Shown: one piece after another, positions 11,696-23,948 of the stretch
Layout: the number at the start of each line of letters is the position of its first letter
Position numbering within the stretch: position 1 is the first letter of the stretch
Assembly: GCF_005239225.2 (NCBI RefSeq)
Contig: NC_133284.1
Span: 1,455,770 to 1,519,769, forward strand
Source of the DNA: Populus alba
Lineage: Eukaryota > Streptophyta > Magnoliopsida > Malpighiales > Salicaceae
DNA length: 64,000 nucleotides
Direction: 5' to 3'
Notes under the pieces: model-generated
Told to the model about the DNA's origin: nothing
Seen by the model: the letters and a program-made list of their open reading frames with translations, nothing else
Databases searched by the model: none
Position numbers and translations under genes: made by a program

Positions 11696-13310
11696 TTATT
11701 AGTACTTAAAAGTGTATTTTTATCAAGGTTTTATATCATCATTTTGCACTTGAAGTATCAATAACTCCTTAACTAAAGCATGTTTTATAATAACATACTT
11801 AATAATATAAGATACCTTTAATTTATGGTAAATGTACATCTTAAATGCAAGCCTATCACATAAATGAAAGGATTGATTGATGAGTTTAAGAATTGAAATT
11901 GAAAGGAAAAACAGAGGGCCAAACTTAGAAAAGAGATGTTGGTGTAGTCCAAACTGGAACACTTTTCACTAATTGGGTCATATCTCGAGTTCTAGAGGTC
12001 CAAATGTCCTCAAAGTTTTGGACAGATTCAGTAAGACATAAGCCTACAACTTTCATGTGGAGTCCAAGATTTAGAAAGGCCGTTGTCAAGTCCAAATTAT
12101 AGCAACAACGGAGAAGTCCGAATCTGTCCTACAGCCCAGACACTATTCAGTGTTCAGCCCATATCTTGAGTTCTAGAAGTCCAAATGACCTCAATTTTTT
12201 TTTCCTAAAAAGATAAGACAATTTCCTATAACTTTCATAGTATAGGTGGTTCCAGTTCTGATGCTAGCAATGACGTTTTATTTAGACAAGAAGATAAGGA
12301 TTTTGACCAAGTCAAGAGTTGGTCACCCACTCAACAATTAGTCATCAAATCAATAATTCCGAATTTTGGCCTATAAAAGGAGGCATTTGCCATGTATTTA
12401 GTGGCTTGGTTGTTCAGATCAAGTTCATGCTCTTTATTTCTCTCTTTATATTTTTTTTATAATTCTTAAGTTTTGCTTTCATTAATATCTTGTTTATGCT
12501 TTTCATTTCCTTTCCTTTTCTTAGTTAACTTGTATCTTATTTATGTTCTTGTTTTGTTTATTTATGTTTCTCTTTTTCATTATGTTTAGCTAAGTTTATT
12601 ATGTCAAGGTGAAAAGGTTACACTAATGGTGTAAGAAGAAGTATGTTGTAAACTCAACACAGACCTTAATGTTTAATATTAACATGTCTTATCTTTTTAT
12701 CTTACTAATTCTTAATACCTTGCTTATTAAATGGTTAATCTAGATTTGTGTTGTCTAACACTTGGTATAACAAATGCTTGGCACTCTCATAACCCAATCA
12801 TATGGTATTTACCTACAACTGTGTTATGAAAGGAACTTAATTTGTTGTTAACATAAGTTAGCATCATGAATTCCTGACAATATTTAAAAGTTTGGTGTTA
12901 CGTAAATAAGATAATTAATATGATCATGTTAACAATTTATAATGAGCTATTAATGACAAATCATCTTATTGGAACCTCCTTTGTGCGTGGTTTCCAATTG
13001 AGTAATAAGAGTTTATACTATACTTATTTGAAATACCATTAGTGGATCCTCTAACATTGATATTTTTTTTTTATAATTGTTTAATCCTGACATTAATCTG
13101 TCATCTCAAAGTTCTCATCAACTTCTTCTTTTTTCTTTATTTTTATTATTATTATTATTACTATTCTTATTGTTGTTGTTGTTGTTGTATTATTGTTGTC
13201 TATAATTTATACAATTAACCTCCCTATGATTTGACTCTGGTCTTGCTGGGTTATTTATTACTTCGACACTCTTACACTTGGGAGAAGACATCAATCTTTT
13301 GGTCGTGTCA
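11696..13310 (+). mobile_element. Athila-like 5' LTR
   Basis: This segment of about 1.6 kb aligns with the solo LTR 58611-60432 and, inverted, with 63287-64000. It ends GGTCGTGTCA at 13310 and is followed by a primer site. Its first base is set by aligning TTATTAGTAC with the TAATTAGTAC that starts the solo copy right after its target duplication. TG is mutated at both starts. It carries a triplet microsatellite near its 3' end (13140-13190). Confidence 0.85.
13140..13190. repeat. (ATT)n/(GTT)n microsatellite in LTR
   Basis: 'attattattatt' runs into 'ttgttgttgttgttg'. The same position of the two other Athila-like LTRs has an equivalent array (60001-60030 and 60247-60315, and 63395-63555 inverted). 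Confidence 0.9.
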
Positions 13311-13316
13311 AGTTTT

Positions 13317-13334
13317 TGGCGTCGTTGCCGGGGA
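13317..13334 (+). other. primer-binding site, Athila/tRNA-Asp type
   Basis: TGGCGTCGTTGCCGGGGA lies six bases after the LTR end. TGGCGCCGTTGCCGGGGA is the primer site usual for Athila-group Gypsy elements and is complementary to the 3' end of tRNA-Asp. One C-to-T change is present. Confidence 0.85.
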
Positions 13335-13532
13335 GGTAAATTCTTGTATAAATTATAGTATTTATTTTATTTCTCTTTTCACTTTTCTTGTATCTAACTT
13401 TATTTCTTTTGTTTTGTTTCCTTTTGTTTTCTTTTCTTCTTCATTTTATTCTCTTTCTAAATGTGCATGAGTGTTTGGTCATGTACATTAAGTGGTAGAC
13501 TTTGTAGGGTATTCTCATCATTTTCAGAAAAT

Positions 13533-14675
13533 ATGGCCGAAGAAGATAACCAATCACTTCATAATGAGAATAACCAAGTTAGAACACTTAGAGACCACAT
13601 GAATCCTACAAGAACAAGTGCACGCTTATGCATAGTTTTCCCTCATGATGCATCTCATTTTAATTTTAAGTCAGGCATTTGTCAACTTTTACCTTCTTTT
13701 CATGGCTTAGATCAAGAAAATCCATACTTACATTTGAGAGAATTTGAAGAAGTTTGTAACACCTATAATGACTTAAATTGTACCATGAATACCATTAGAT
13801 TAAAGCTTTTTCCTTTTTCATTAAAGATAAAGCTAAAACATGGCTATAAAATCTTAGGTCAAGATCCATTCGTGCTTAGGATGAAATGCAACAACAATTT
13901 TTAAAGAAGTTTTTTCCATCTCACAGAACCAACTCTTTCAAAAGACAAATCACCACTTTCACTCAAAAACCAGGTGAAACATTTTACCAATGTTGGGATA
14001 GGTATCGAGACTTGCTTAATACTTGCCCTCATCATGGTTTTGAAACATGGAGATTGGTTTCACAATTTTATGAAGGGTTAACACCTAAAGATAAGCAAAT
14101 GGTTGAACTGATGTGCAATGGAACTTTTGAAGATAAAGACCTTAATGAAGCAATGGAGTACCTAGACTTGCTAGCTGAAAATGCGCAAAAGTGGGACACT
14201 ACAGGCACTTATAAGGCACCAAGTAAAACGCAACCTCATACATATAGTGGAGGTATGTATAACCTTAGGGAAGATCATGACCTCTAAGCCAAGCTTGCAT
14301 CTTTAGCTAGAAAAGTCGAGGCACTAGAATTGAAAAAGAGTGGTCAATTAAAATCTGTTCAAGACATTATATGTCAAATCTGTGAAACAAATGAACATGC
14401 AACCAATGATTGTCCAACTTTGCCTTCTTTCAAGGAATGCCTCCATGAACAAGCCCATGCTTTAAACAGTTTCCAAAGGCCCAATCATAACCCATACTCG
14501 CAAACATACAACCTTGGTTGGAGAAATCATCCAAATTTCAGTTGGAAGAGTGATAACAATAATGCACAAACCTCACAGCCACCGTTTCAAGCACACCATA
14601 ATTTCCAAAATTCTCATGGATATGCACCTCCTTATGCTTCACCTCCTAGAAGAAATATTGAGGAAATTGTCGCAT
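13533..14675 (+). pseudogene. gag: Athila-like gag, broken
   Basis: The probable start is the ATG at 13533 (MAEEDNQSL). The capsid region is recognisable from FHGLDQENPYLHLREFEEVC, the 'EMQQQFLKKFFPSHRTN' segment, and 'PHHGFETWRLVSQFYEGL'. A zinc knuckle CQICETNEHATNDC (C-x2-C-x4-H-x4-C) follows at about 14369-14410. At least one frameshift lies before 13840, and in-frame stops occur at about 13848, 13878 and 14286. The frame ends near 14675, where a Tat/Ogre-type LTR sequence (TGTTCCCTGC) begins, so protease and pol are absent. Confidence 0.85.
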
Positions 14676-15173
14676 GTTCCCTGCACGGCTTTCAATGGTG
14701 ATTTCTCATTTGTTTTTGCTTGATTGATTCTTTAGAGTCGCCACCTAGTATTTTGGTCACTAGAAACCCTAACTAGTCTTTCAGAGATTCTAAGGCAAGG
14801 GACTGGTTATGTAAAAGGAAGGTATTAACACCTTTAGTATGCCCTACCTAAAGTAAGCTGCTTAGTGTTTGGTTTGCTTTATAATTGCTACGGTATTGAT
14901 GTTTTCTAATCCCATCAATTTTTCCTAGGTTTGATTCAAACTAAATTTATAAAGATAGAAATCCAAGGAGACTCCATGTGCTTTAAAAGCTCATTTTTAC
15001 CTTAGTATTTCAAGAGTTTGCAACTCGTAAATTGCAATGAGGAGGGACACAAATTTAGAAATCTAAGGAAATTCAAGGCGCTCTAAAAGCCTATTTTTGC
15101 CTCGGTGTTTCATACTCTCACGGCTCATAAACCATGGAGTAAAAAAAAGAATTGAAATGTCCTTGATTATAAT
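14676..15173 (-). mobile_element. Tat/Ogre-type LTR, left part (split by CACTA)
   Basis: It starts TGTTCCCTGCACGGC, resembling the inverted end of the LTR at 42648-44562, then carries the conserved inverted box GAGTCGCCACCTAG (14735-14748). It is interrupted by the CACTA element: bases AAT at 15171-15173 are repeated at 25624-25626, so the LTR continues at 25627. It contains two copies of a 'gaaatccaaggagactcc...aaaagctcatttttgcc' phrase (14960-15110). Confidence 0.65.
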
Positions 15174-15194
15174 CATTACCAGAAATTTGCTTAA

Positions 15195-15560
15195 TAGCAA
15201 CGGATTTACCGACAGAATATTTCTGTCGACAATTTGAGGTCGAAATTACTGACGGAATTTTTCTGTCCGTAATTCGGTTGGCACTTACCGATGGATACTG
15301 TCCGTCGGTAGTTACCGACCGAATTATGGAAAAAAAATTCAGAATTTAAAAAAAAGACGGGTGGCTGACGTGGAAGTTTTGGCGGGGAGGTTTTTTCCGA
15401 CGGAATCACTAACGAACTCAAAACGACAGGCCCGTACAGTGACGTGACCGGTTCACCATTAAACATACCGACGGAATCACCAACGGATTTGAAATGGTTG
15501 ATCCATACAGTGACGTGTCTATTTTACCGACGGATACTTCCGTCGATGAAACCGTCGGAA
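15195..15560. repeat. CACTA subterminal repeats, left
   Basis: At least eight direct and inverted copies of a 10-12 base motif around CCGACGGAA / TTCCGTCGG (for example 15208, 15299, 15400, 15467, 15528). In En/Spm such motifs bind the element's accessory protein. Confidence 0.8.
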
Positions 15561-18500
15561 AAAGTTAATATAATTCCCTGTTGCCGACCCTCTCCTCCCC
15601 TATTTCTCCTTCTTCTTCCTAATCCCAACTCTCCCCATCTGCAAACAGCCAACACCCGAACAAAAATCTCCCTCATCTCAGCACAACAAGTTATATTTCT
15701 TGAAGTTTTGTGGTCACAGCATTCGTGTTTTGATTTTTCGACGGATTTTATCAATGTTTGTAAGTAATTCGATCTATCTTTTTAAATTTTAACATTTAAA
15801 TGTCAATTTAATTTGTTTTTTTTAGTATATTAATTTTGTTAGTAGATGTGCGTACATATTTTATTGTTATTTCTGAAACAAACTTGTAATATATGAACGT
15901 ATAATTTTACACCTATTATGGTTTGTTTTAGTTTTTGTAAGATTGTATTTGTTTGTAAATCGTTAAAACTTTATGAAATTACTGAATTACATGTGCTATT
16001 TTGAAATAATGAATAGCTTGCTTAATGGGTCCGTTTTAAGTTTTATCAATGGTATTGCGGTGTGGTAATTTCCGTAAATTTATATATATTAATTTGTACG
16101 TATGGATGTTAAATAAATGATCATAATGAATATTTAATATTTATGAGAAGTTGTGATTGGTTTGTTGGATAATCTCGAGGTAAAGTAATATTTTTGCAAG
16201 TTTATTTACCTAACTTAGTTAATTAATACATGATGTCATCATAATTTTGTAGAGGTTGGATATAAATAAGTCATGGATGATCGTTCATGGATGTATCAAG
16301 AATCACCCCAAGAATTGCGGAGGATGGATTATTGTAATGGGGTTCAGGGTTTTATTAATTTCACAATATCTATTCTCAAAAATTTTACTGGAGGCGGTAT
16401 TAGGTGTTCATGCAAGGTGTCAAAATAAAAAGTATCTGCATCCAGATGTTGTAATGATGCATCTTCTACACAAAGGGTTTATGGAGAATTACCAGTGTTG
16501 GTATGCACATGGAGAAGTATTTGTTAGTAAGAGAAGAATGGGAGAAACGGTGGTTGGGTCAACTTCTAGTGCTAGCAACGTACATGAAACGAAAAATGAC
16601 AACACTAATCCTTACAGAAATATGGTTATGGATGCAATGAGAATGAATCAAGGTAATGTCAGTCAATGTCCACTTGTAGAAGAAGAACCTAATGCAGATG
16701 TAGCTAGGTTTTTTGATTTGTTGAAAGATTCTGACAAACCATTATGGGATGGCTGCACAAACCACAGTAAATTATCGAGCGCGGCACATGTGTTCACCAT
16801 CAAGTCAGATCACGGGCTGAGTGAGGTCGGGTATGACAAAATTATTGAATGGGCGAGAAGCATTTTACCTGAAGAGAACAAGCTGAAAGAGAACTTCTAT
16901 GCTGCGAAGTCCATGATGAAACCCCTCGGTTTAGGATTCCAGAAAATTGACATGTGCCCTAACTTCTGCATGTTATACTACCTTGAAAATGCTGAGATGA
17001 CCGAGTGCATGACATACAGGCATTCCCGTTACAAACCCAGAACTGGCATGGGAAAGACTCTAGTGGCCTATAAAAAAACTTACTTCTCGATCACACCTAG
17101 ACTACAGAGGTTATTCATGTCACCAAGGACTGCTAAGCACATGATGTGGTTGATGGTGTGATGGTGCATCCTTCTGACGGCGAAGCGTGGAAACGCTTTA
17201 ACAGTGTGCATCCTGACTTTTCAGCTGAATCAAGGAATGTGCATCTTGGGTTGTGTACAAACGGATTCAACCCATTTAGGTCATTTGCTGCCCCCTATTC
17301 TTGTTGGTCGGTCATACTCACATTTTATAATTTGCCACCGGGAATGTGTATGAGGCCGAAGTTCATGTTTTTATCTATTGTCATACCCGGCCCAAGCAGC
17401 CCGGGGCAGGATATAGATGTTTGTCTTCGACCGTTGATTGATGAGTTGGCGCAGTTGTGATCCTCTGGAGCTCTAACTTATGATATATCAAGGAAAAAAA
17501 TTTTCCTTATGAGGGCGGCTTTGATGTGGACTATCAATGATTTTCCAGCTTATGGAATGCTTTCTGGTTGGAGCACGCATGGGAAACTCGCATGTCCATA
17601 TTGCATGGAAAACAACAAGGCATTCACACTAGCAAACAGATCAAGGTAAAGCTTCTTTTTTTTACTGTCACCGTCGCTTCTTGCCATTTAATCACAGGTA
17701 CGGAAAGAACATAAAAGATTTCTTTGTTGGCAGAGTTGAAAAAGATGTTGCATCCCCGTGTCTTTCTGGTGAAGAATTGCATAATGTTGTATTAGAGTAT
17801 GGTAACATTGTGTTTGGCCTTCAATCAGGTAAGCAAAAGTTTCCTGGTTTTGGTTTGACCCATAATTGGGTAAAGCAAAGTATCTTTTGGGAGCTTCCTT
17901 ATTGAAAGACCAATCCGCTCCGCCATAACCTTGATGTCATGTACATCGAAAAGAACGTGTTTGAGAACATTTTCAACACTGTCATGGATGTGAAGGGGAA
18001 GACAAAGGACAACATCAAATCTAGATTGGATATAGCTTTATACTGTAACCGTAAAAATATGGAGTTGGTTTATGATGAGTCGCGGGTCGCAAAACTAAGG
18101 GCAAGCTTCGTGTTAGAGAAAAACGCACAACTGCCAATCTACAAATGGCTTAAGAGTCTACGTTTTCCGGATGGACATGCATCGAACATATCAAGGCTGG
18201 TTAATATAGAGGACTATAGATTGTATGGAATGAAGAGTCATGACTGCCACGTGTTTATGCAAACACTCATCCCATTAGCTTTTCGTGATTTGCTGCCAAA
18301 AGGAATATGGATGCACTGATGGAAATCAGTCATTTCTTCAGAGATATATGCTCCAACAAGTTGAATGTTGAGCACATTGCGAGGCTTCAAACGAAAATCA
18401 TCAAGACACTATACAAACTTGAGATGATATTCCCTCCATCATTTTTTGACTCAATGGAGCATCTCCCTGTACATCTACCGTTCGAGGATGGATGTACCCA

Positions 18501-18714
18501 TTCGAATGGTTAGATATTACAGTTGCAATGTAATTCATATATAAAAGTATTTTCTATGTTTTTCTTAATTAAAAATACTTGAATTGTAATTCAATGCATG
18601 TACTTGTTTAATCTCAAGAAAAAGGTTAAGAATAAGGCGCATGTTGAGGCTTTGATATGTGAGGCCTATATTGTTGAGGAGATCTCAACATTTATCTCAT
18701 ACTATTTCGAACCT

Positions 18715-20926
18715 TGTCGCACATGTGCAGTGTTGCAGTGAAATTATAGTTCCACTTTAAATCTAAACTGTAAATCTCTTTATGGAAAATATAGGGAGAA
18801 AAGAAATTCTTGTCTTTTACTAGTGAAAAATGGAATGGGAGTCGCCACCTAGTATTTTGGTCACTAGGAACCCTAACTGGTCTCAGAGATCGGGTACGGG
18901 GACTGGTTACATAAAGTGAAGGTATTAGCATCCCAAATACGCCTTGCCTAAGGTAAGCTGCATTATTTGATTGTCTGATAAAAAAGCTAAGATGTTATCA
19001 TATTCTAATTATTGGTCTGTTTATGGTTTAAGAAAAGTCCTCCTCAATAAGGAGGTCCTTATCTTATCGGGTAAAATCGTAACCGTTCTAACGTCTATAT
19101 ATATAAAAAAAACTATATTTTTAGCATCAGGAATACGTTTTACATATAAATTCGTAATCACAAATACTATAAGAAGACAAAAAGATTTTTTTAGAATTTT
19201 TGAAATATTGGCCTAATTCTCATGGTTTTAACAAACTTGTTGTTAAAGCCGAAGTGCATGCTAATACGTATATTTTTTGAAATTTTCTTTGTTGTATGAA
19301 AATATGATATGATGATTTTTTCTTTATTTTGGAGAGACTAGGCCATATGCATGAAAACAAAATATATTTTCTTTGCTTTTAGAATTATATTTTTTGCAAT
19401 GTTTCGATGAAAACCAAGTATTTTAATACCGGATTTGTATCTTTACGGTATAAAAATACAAACCAATATTACACAAAATAGATAGAAAAATACACAAGAA
19501 AAGCACCACTTTTTTAGAAAAGATTTTTTTAGAATTAAATTTTTTTTTTAAAAAAAAAAAATTGAACAGTGGATTACTCTCCACTGTTCACGCAACGTGA
19601 ATAGTGGAGACCACCGAGGAAGAAGAAGAAGAAGAAGAAGAAGAAGAAGAAGAAAGGGAAGGGGAAGGAGGCTGACCTGCGGTGGAAGCTTGGCTGCGAC
19701 GAGGAGGCTCTTCCGGTGGCTTAGCTGGCTTCGGTGGAAGGAATGCTGGCTGGTGTCGGTTGCTGGTGAAGGAAGAAGAAAAGTTGTAGAGGAGAGAGGC
19801 TCAGCGGCGCTCTCACTATATGAGGTGTTCTGGCGGTTGCTTGTGATGGAGATAGAGGTTTTCAAGCCGGTGGTGACGATATTGGCGGTTGAACGCTGCG
19901 GTGGAGATAGAGAGAGGCAGGTTTTGCTGGCAGCAGGAACCGGGTTAGGGAGGCTGGTTTTTTGGCTGTCTTTGGACCCGAATTTCTCCCTTCTTGAAGC
20001 ATGAAAATCACATCTATTTATAGGTGGTGGAAGAGGAACACCTCTTCTCTTCTAGTGACAAATTGCAGCCCTTGGTTTGACCCGAAAACACTCCAACCAC
20101 TGCTTCAAAACAGCAATGATGAACTGCTAGTTTTGTGCAGGAAAATGGCTGGTTGGGTTGGCCACTTTGGGGTGGTGTCGCCGCCGCTATAGCCTCGATC
20201 AGAAAAAAAATATTTACACTATGGTGTATTCAGGTGTCAGGGTATCGTTTTCGTGCAGGTTTCATTTAATTTGGGGAAGAAACGAGGTGTCAAACGCCTT
20301 GGGAAGGAGGCCCCTCGGGCAGCATCTCTGAATAGTAAATTTCTGCCAATTACAGTTTAGTCCCTAAATTTGTGGTTTATCTCTAATTGCACCCCTGATT
20401 GGCCTCAAACTTTCAATTTTATTTAATTTCAGCCCTGAAGAACTTCAATCTGCACCCCATATTTCCGCACCTTTTCCAGTTTGGTCCTTGTTTTTGGATT
20501 TATTCAATTAAGTCCCTAATTGGCCATCAAACTTCAATATTTATGCAATTAAACCCCTGATTTGACCCTAAAACTTTAATTTCTTCCAATTAAAGCCCAA
20601 ATTGAGTTAAAAAGCAATTTTTCTTGCAATCAAACCCTCTATAAATTCAATTAAACTTTTAATAAAATCCAATTGAGCCCATAAACATCCAATTTTGGAC
20701 TTTTCTCCTCAAATTGAATTTTCTTTTCATACAGGGCTCTCATCATTCAAGTATATACTATCAAAATTTCACTGTTTGTATTTCTTAACCTCCTTAATCA
20801 ATTGTTCTGACCATTTGCCGTGCGCTCCAGCCTTCTACTGCTATTATTATTTTTCCAATTTCCTCAGACTATATATTTATATATTTTTTTCTTTCTTATG
20901 CGAGGACCCAAAAATGGGTTACAACA
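18715..20926 (-). mobile_element. solo LTR inside the transposase, TSD AACCT
   Basis: This is a 2212-bp LTR starting TGTCGCACATG and ending GGTTACAACA (TG...CA), with AACCT directly before (18710-18714) and after (20927-20931). It carries the inverted box (18838-18851), a (GAA)n tract at 19617-19655 and a minus-strand TATAAATAG (complement of 20014-20022). Removing it with one TSD copy joins the transposase codons in frame (...SYYFEP|HLRTRINRVP...). No interior or second LTR is present, so it is a recombination-derived solo LTR. Confidence 0.95.
19616..19655. repeat. (GAA)n microsatellite
   Basis: About 13 GAA triplets in the LTR leader; the homologous LTR at 1-2289 has about five at 864-885. 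Confidence 0.9.
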
Positions 20927-22389
20927 AACCTCATCTGAGAACAAGAATCAATCGCGTTCCACAGCATGATGATGGCGGTGAAGTGCCTTCCAGTGGGAAC
21001 TTGTCAATATTCTCCAATACTAGACGACCCACACCTAAAAATGTTGTAAGAGGAAGATATTTGTCGGAAATAGAATTCAAACAAGCACACAACTACATTC
21101 CATTTAATTGTGATGAGCTGAGACCTTTTATTCAGTTAGTTTATATATGTGTAATACTAATTAAACTTTGTCAGTAATATACTATTAATTATATATTGTA
21201 ATATCATACACTCATTATCACTTGCAAGCAGCATCGACAATATTTGCTCTCCAATAACTCACAGCTGACAGAATCCTAAATCTTTCAATTACAAGATGAA
21301 CAATTCGCCACGTGGTTCAGAACACATTTAAGCACTATCACAAACTCATTCTAACTGTAAAATTACTATACATATGCATGTCATAACGAGATTCAAGTTC
21401 ATTTACTGTTTATTGATGTACATTACATATATACAAGGTTTATCAAATGGGAAGGAGTGCGCCTTAGTCATTGTCTTCACTAAGCCTTGGGCCTGCAAGA
21501 AAAGTTAAGTGCTACAACGGGTATTTTATCAATGGATATGTTTTCCATATTGAAGAATACGGACAAGGAATAAAGACATACAACTACAGTGTTTGTGTTA
21601 AGGGATCCATTAGTAGTGAGTTAGAAGTTGACTACTATGGTAGATTAGAAGAGGTCGTCGAACTGCAATATCATAGTGAGCAAAATAAAATGTTTTTATT
21701 CAAATGCTATTGGTATGACACGACTGATAGAGGAATCAGAGTTGATCCGCACTATGGTCTAGTCGAAATTAACTCAAAAGCTAGACACTGTAACATAAAC
21801 GATGTCTTTGTTTTCGCAAAGCAATGTCAACAAGTTTATTACACATACACCCCTTTATTTAGAAATGATCGATCAAGAGTTGATTGGTTGTCCGTTGTAA
21901 AAACAAAACCACGGGGTCGTGTCAAGGTTGTTCAGGATGAGAACGAAGACACAAGTGTGCAAGATGAAGTCTTTCAAGTTAGTGAGTTGGTTGAACCATA
22001 TCGAGTTGCTCCTTCGATTGAATTGGAAGAAAATTCAAATTTTCGTGTTTCCGATTATAGTCTTATTGATGTTGACGTAGAGGAGTTGAACGTTGTTTTG
22101 AGCTCTAGCGGACAAGCAAATGTCGATGAAGAAGATGATATCCATATTGAAGATTGTGATGAAGATGATGACTATTCAATTGATGATGAAGAAGAAGAAA
22201 ATTCTGACTAACTATCAAAACAAAGCCTTGTGTAAAACCCTTTTCTTCATGTAATTTACATTATGGATGATATATATTTTATAACATGAAATATATATTT
22301 ATTGTTTAAGCACTGTTGTTATTATTTTGTGCGATGGACAGTTTATCATTGAAGTTTTTGAAGGAAGGTAAATAGGAAATACAAACACA

Positions 22390-22790
22390 ACATTTCTTGA
22401 ACAAAACGCCACAATCACCGATATCAATACCGACGGAATCATGTCCGTCGACATCTCACAGAGAGTTTGAAAATAATTACAACAAAATGCCACAATTACC
22501 GACGTCAATACTGATGAAATCATGTCCATCGGCATCTCACAGAGAGTTTGAAAATAATTACAACAAAATGCCACAATCACTGATGTCAATACCGACGAAA
22601 TCATATCCGTCGGCATCTCATAGAGAGTTCAAAAATAATTACAACAAAATGCCACAATCTTCGACACCCATACCGACGGAATCATGTCCGTTGGCATCTC
22701 ATAGAGAGTACAAAAATAATTACAAAAAAATGCCACAATCACCAACGTTGGTACTGACGGACTCATGTCCATCGGTAATTTATAGGTAGG
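22390..22790. repeat. five 81-bp tandem repeats in CACTA
   Basis: Units begin with 'ccacaatcaccgacgtcaata' at about 22409, 22490, 22570, 22651 and 22731. Each contains an inverted pair 'taccgacggaatcatgtccgtcgg' and ends with 'gagagtttgaaaataattacaacaaaatg'. The period is a multiple of three, so reading frames stay open through the array on both strands (130 codons plus, 105 codons minus), but these are repeat artefacts. Confidence 0.85.
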
Positions 22791-23948
22791 CGAATTTTAC
22801 CGACATAAATACCGACGGAATGTGCGAATTCCAAAGGGTGCGCATTAAATGCACCTTTGACCGTGTGATATTACCGCCAGACTGCGAAAATATGGAGGGT
22901 AATTAAAAATTTTGGTGCGAAATTCAAAAATTGCCGACAGATTTTTGACCCGTTATCGACCGATTTAAGTAAAATGATAATAATTTTTTATTTCCATCGG
23001 TGAATCCATTTGTAAAAATACATTATATATCCCAGCACCCGCCGCTTCAGTTCATTTTTTCTTCTCCTCCTTTTTTCACCTCAAAATTTTGATTTTTTTC
23101 CTCTCGATCCTTCAAGGCTTTCACCTAGAATCTCTAGCAAGATTTGTTGTTGTGAATCTTCATCGCATTAAAAGGTATGTGTTTTCTTCTATTTATTTTA
23201 TTTTATTTTTAGTTATTTTTATTTTTGTTATTTTGTTTTTTTGGTGTATTTTTTTATAATGTAGATAAAGTTTTGAATTCAACACATTATTAAGGTATGT
23301 ATATTTCTTTCCTAAAGTCTATAGTTTTTTTCTTTTGAATTTTTTGAAATATTTTTTATTGTTGTGTTGGTATAATTGTTATTAGTTAATTTGTTGTTAA
23401 TGTTGAATTTAACTTAGAATTAGTAATTGAATATGTTAGAATAATTAGTAATTTTACTCTATTATTGCATGATTTGTGTTTAATTATTTCCATTGATTTT
23501 AATTGTTAGTCTATAATTCTTTTTTAATTTATTGAATATATTTTATTGTTGTATTGCCATAATTATTGATTAATTTGTTGAATTAATATTGTTAATGTTG
23601 AATTTACCTTACAATTAGTAATTGAATATGTTGGAGTAATTATTAATTTTACTCTATTATTGCATGCTTTGTGTTTAATTGTTTCCATTTATTTTGAATT
23701 TATTGTTTTGTTGTATTGGCATAATTATTGAATAATATTTTGAATTGTAATTGTTAATGTTGAATTTACCTTAGGATTAGTAATTGAATATGTTGGAATA
23801 ATTAGTATAGATTGGGTCAATTGATTGTGGCTATTGTGAATATTTGTAGGTTTGTGGATTTGGGTAGTATACAGTATAGGGAAGGTGCTGTCGAATTTTT
23901 TTTAACATTTGCATTTTATTATATAATTGTTTATATAAAATTTGCTAG

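Larger units (their letters stand above)
16273..22211 (+). pseudogene. tnp2: TNP2-type CACTA transposase, broken and split by an LTR
   Basis: The true start is the ATG at 16273 (MDDRSWMYQES), the usual TNP2 opening. In order there follow a zinc-finger-like 'LHPDVVMMHLL..GFMENYQCWYAHGE' region, the transposase core with 'KHMMW..DGVMVHPSDGEAWKRF' (about 17130-17190), 'NLPPGMCMRPKFMFL', 'GMLSGWSTHGKLACPYCM', and 'HNLDVMYIEKNVFENI'. A DUF4218-like part ('FFRDICSNKL', about 18340) follows, then 'KAHVEALICEAYIVEEIS', and after the inserted LTR a DUF4216-like C-terminus ending 22211. Damage includes frameshifts near 16425, 17150, 17645 and 18310, a deletion near 18480, and TGG-to-TGA stops at 17458 and 17903. 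The 21471-22211 ORF (246 aa) is the least damaged part. Confidence 0.9.
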
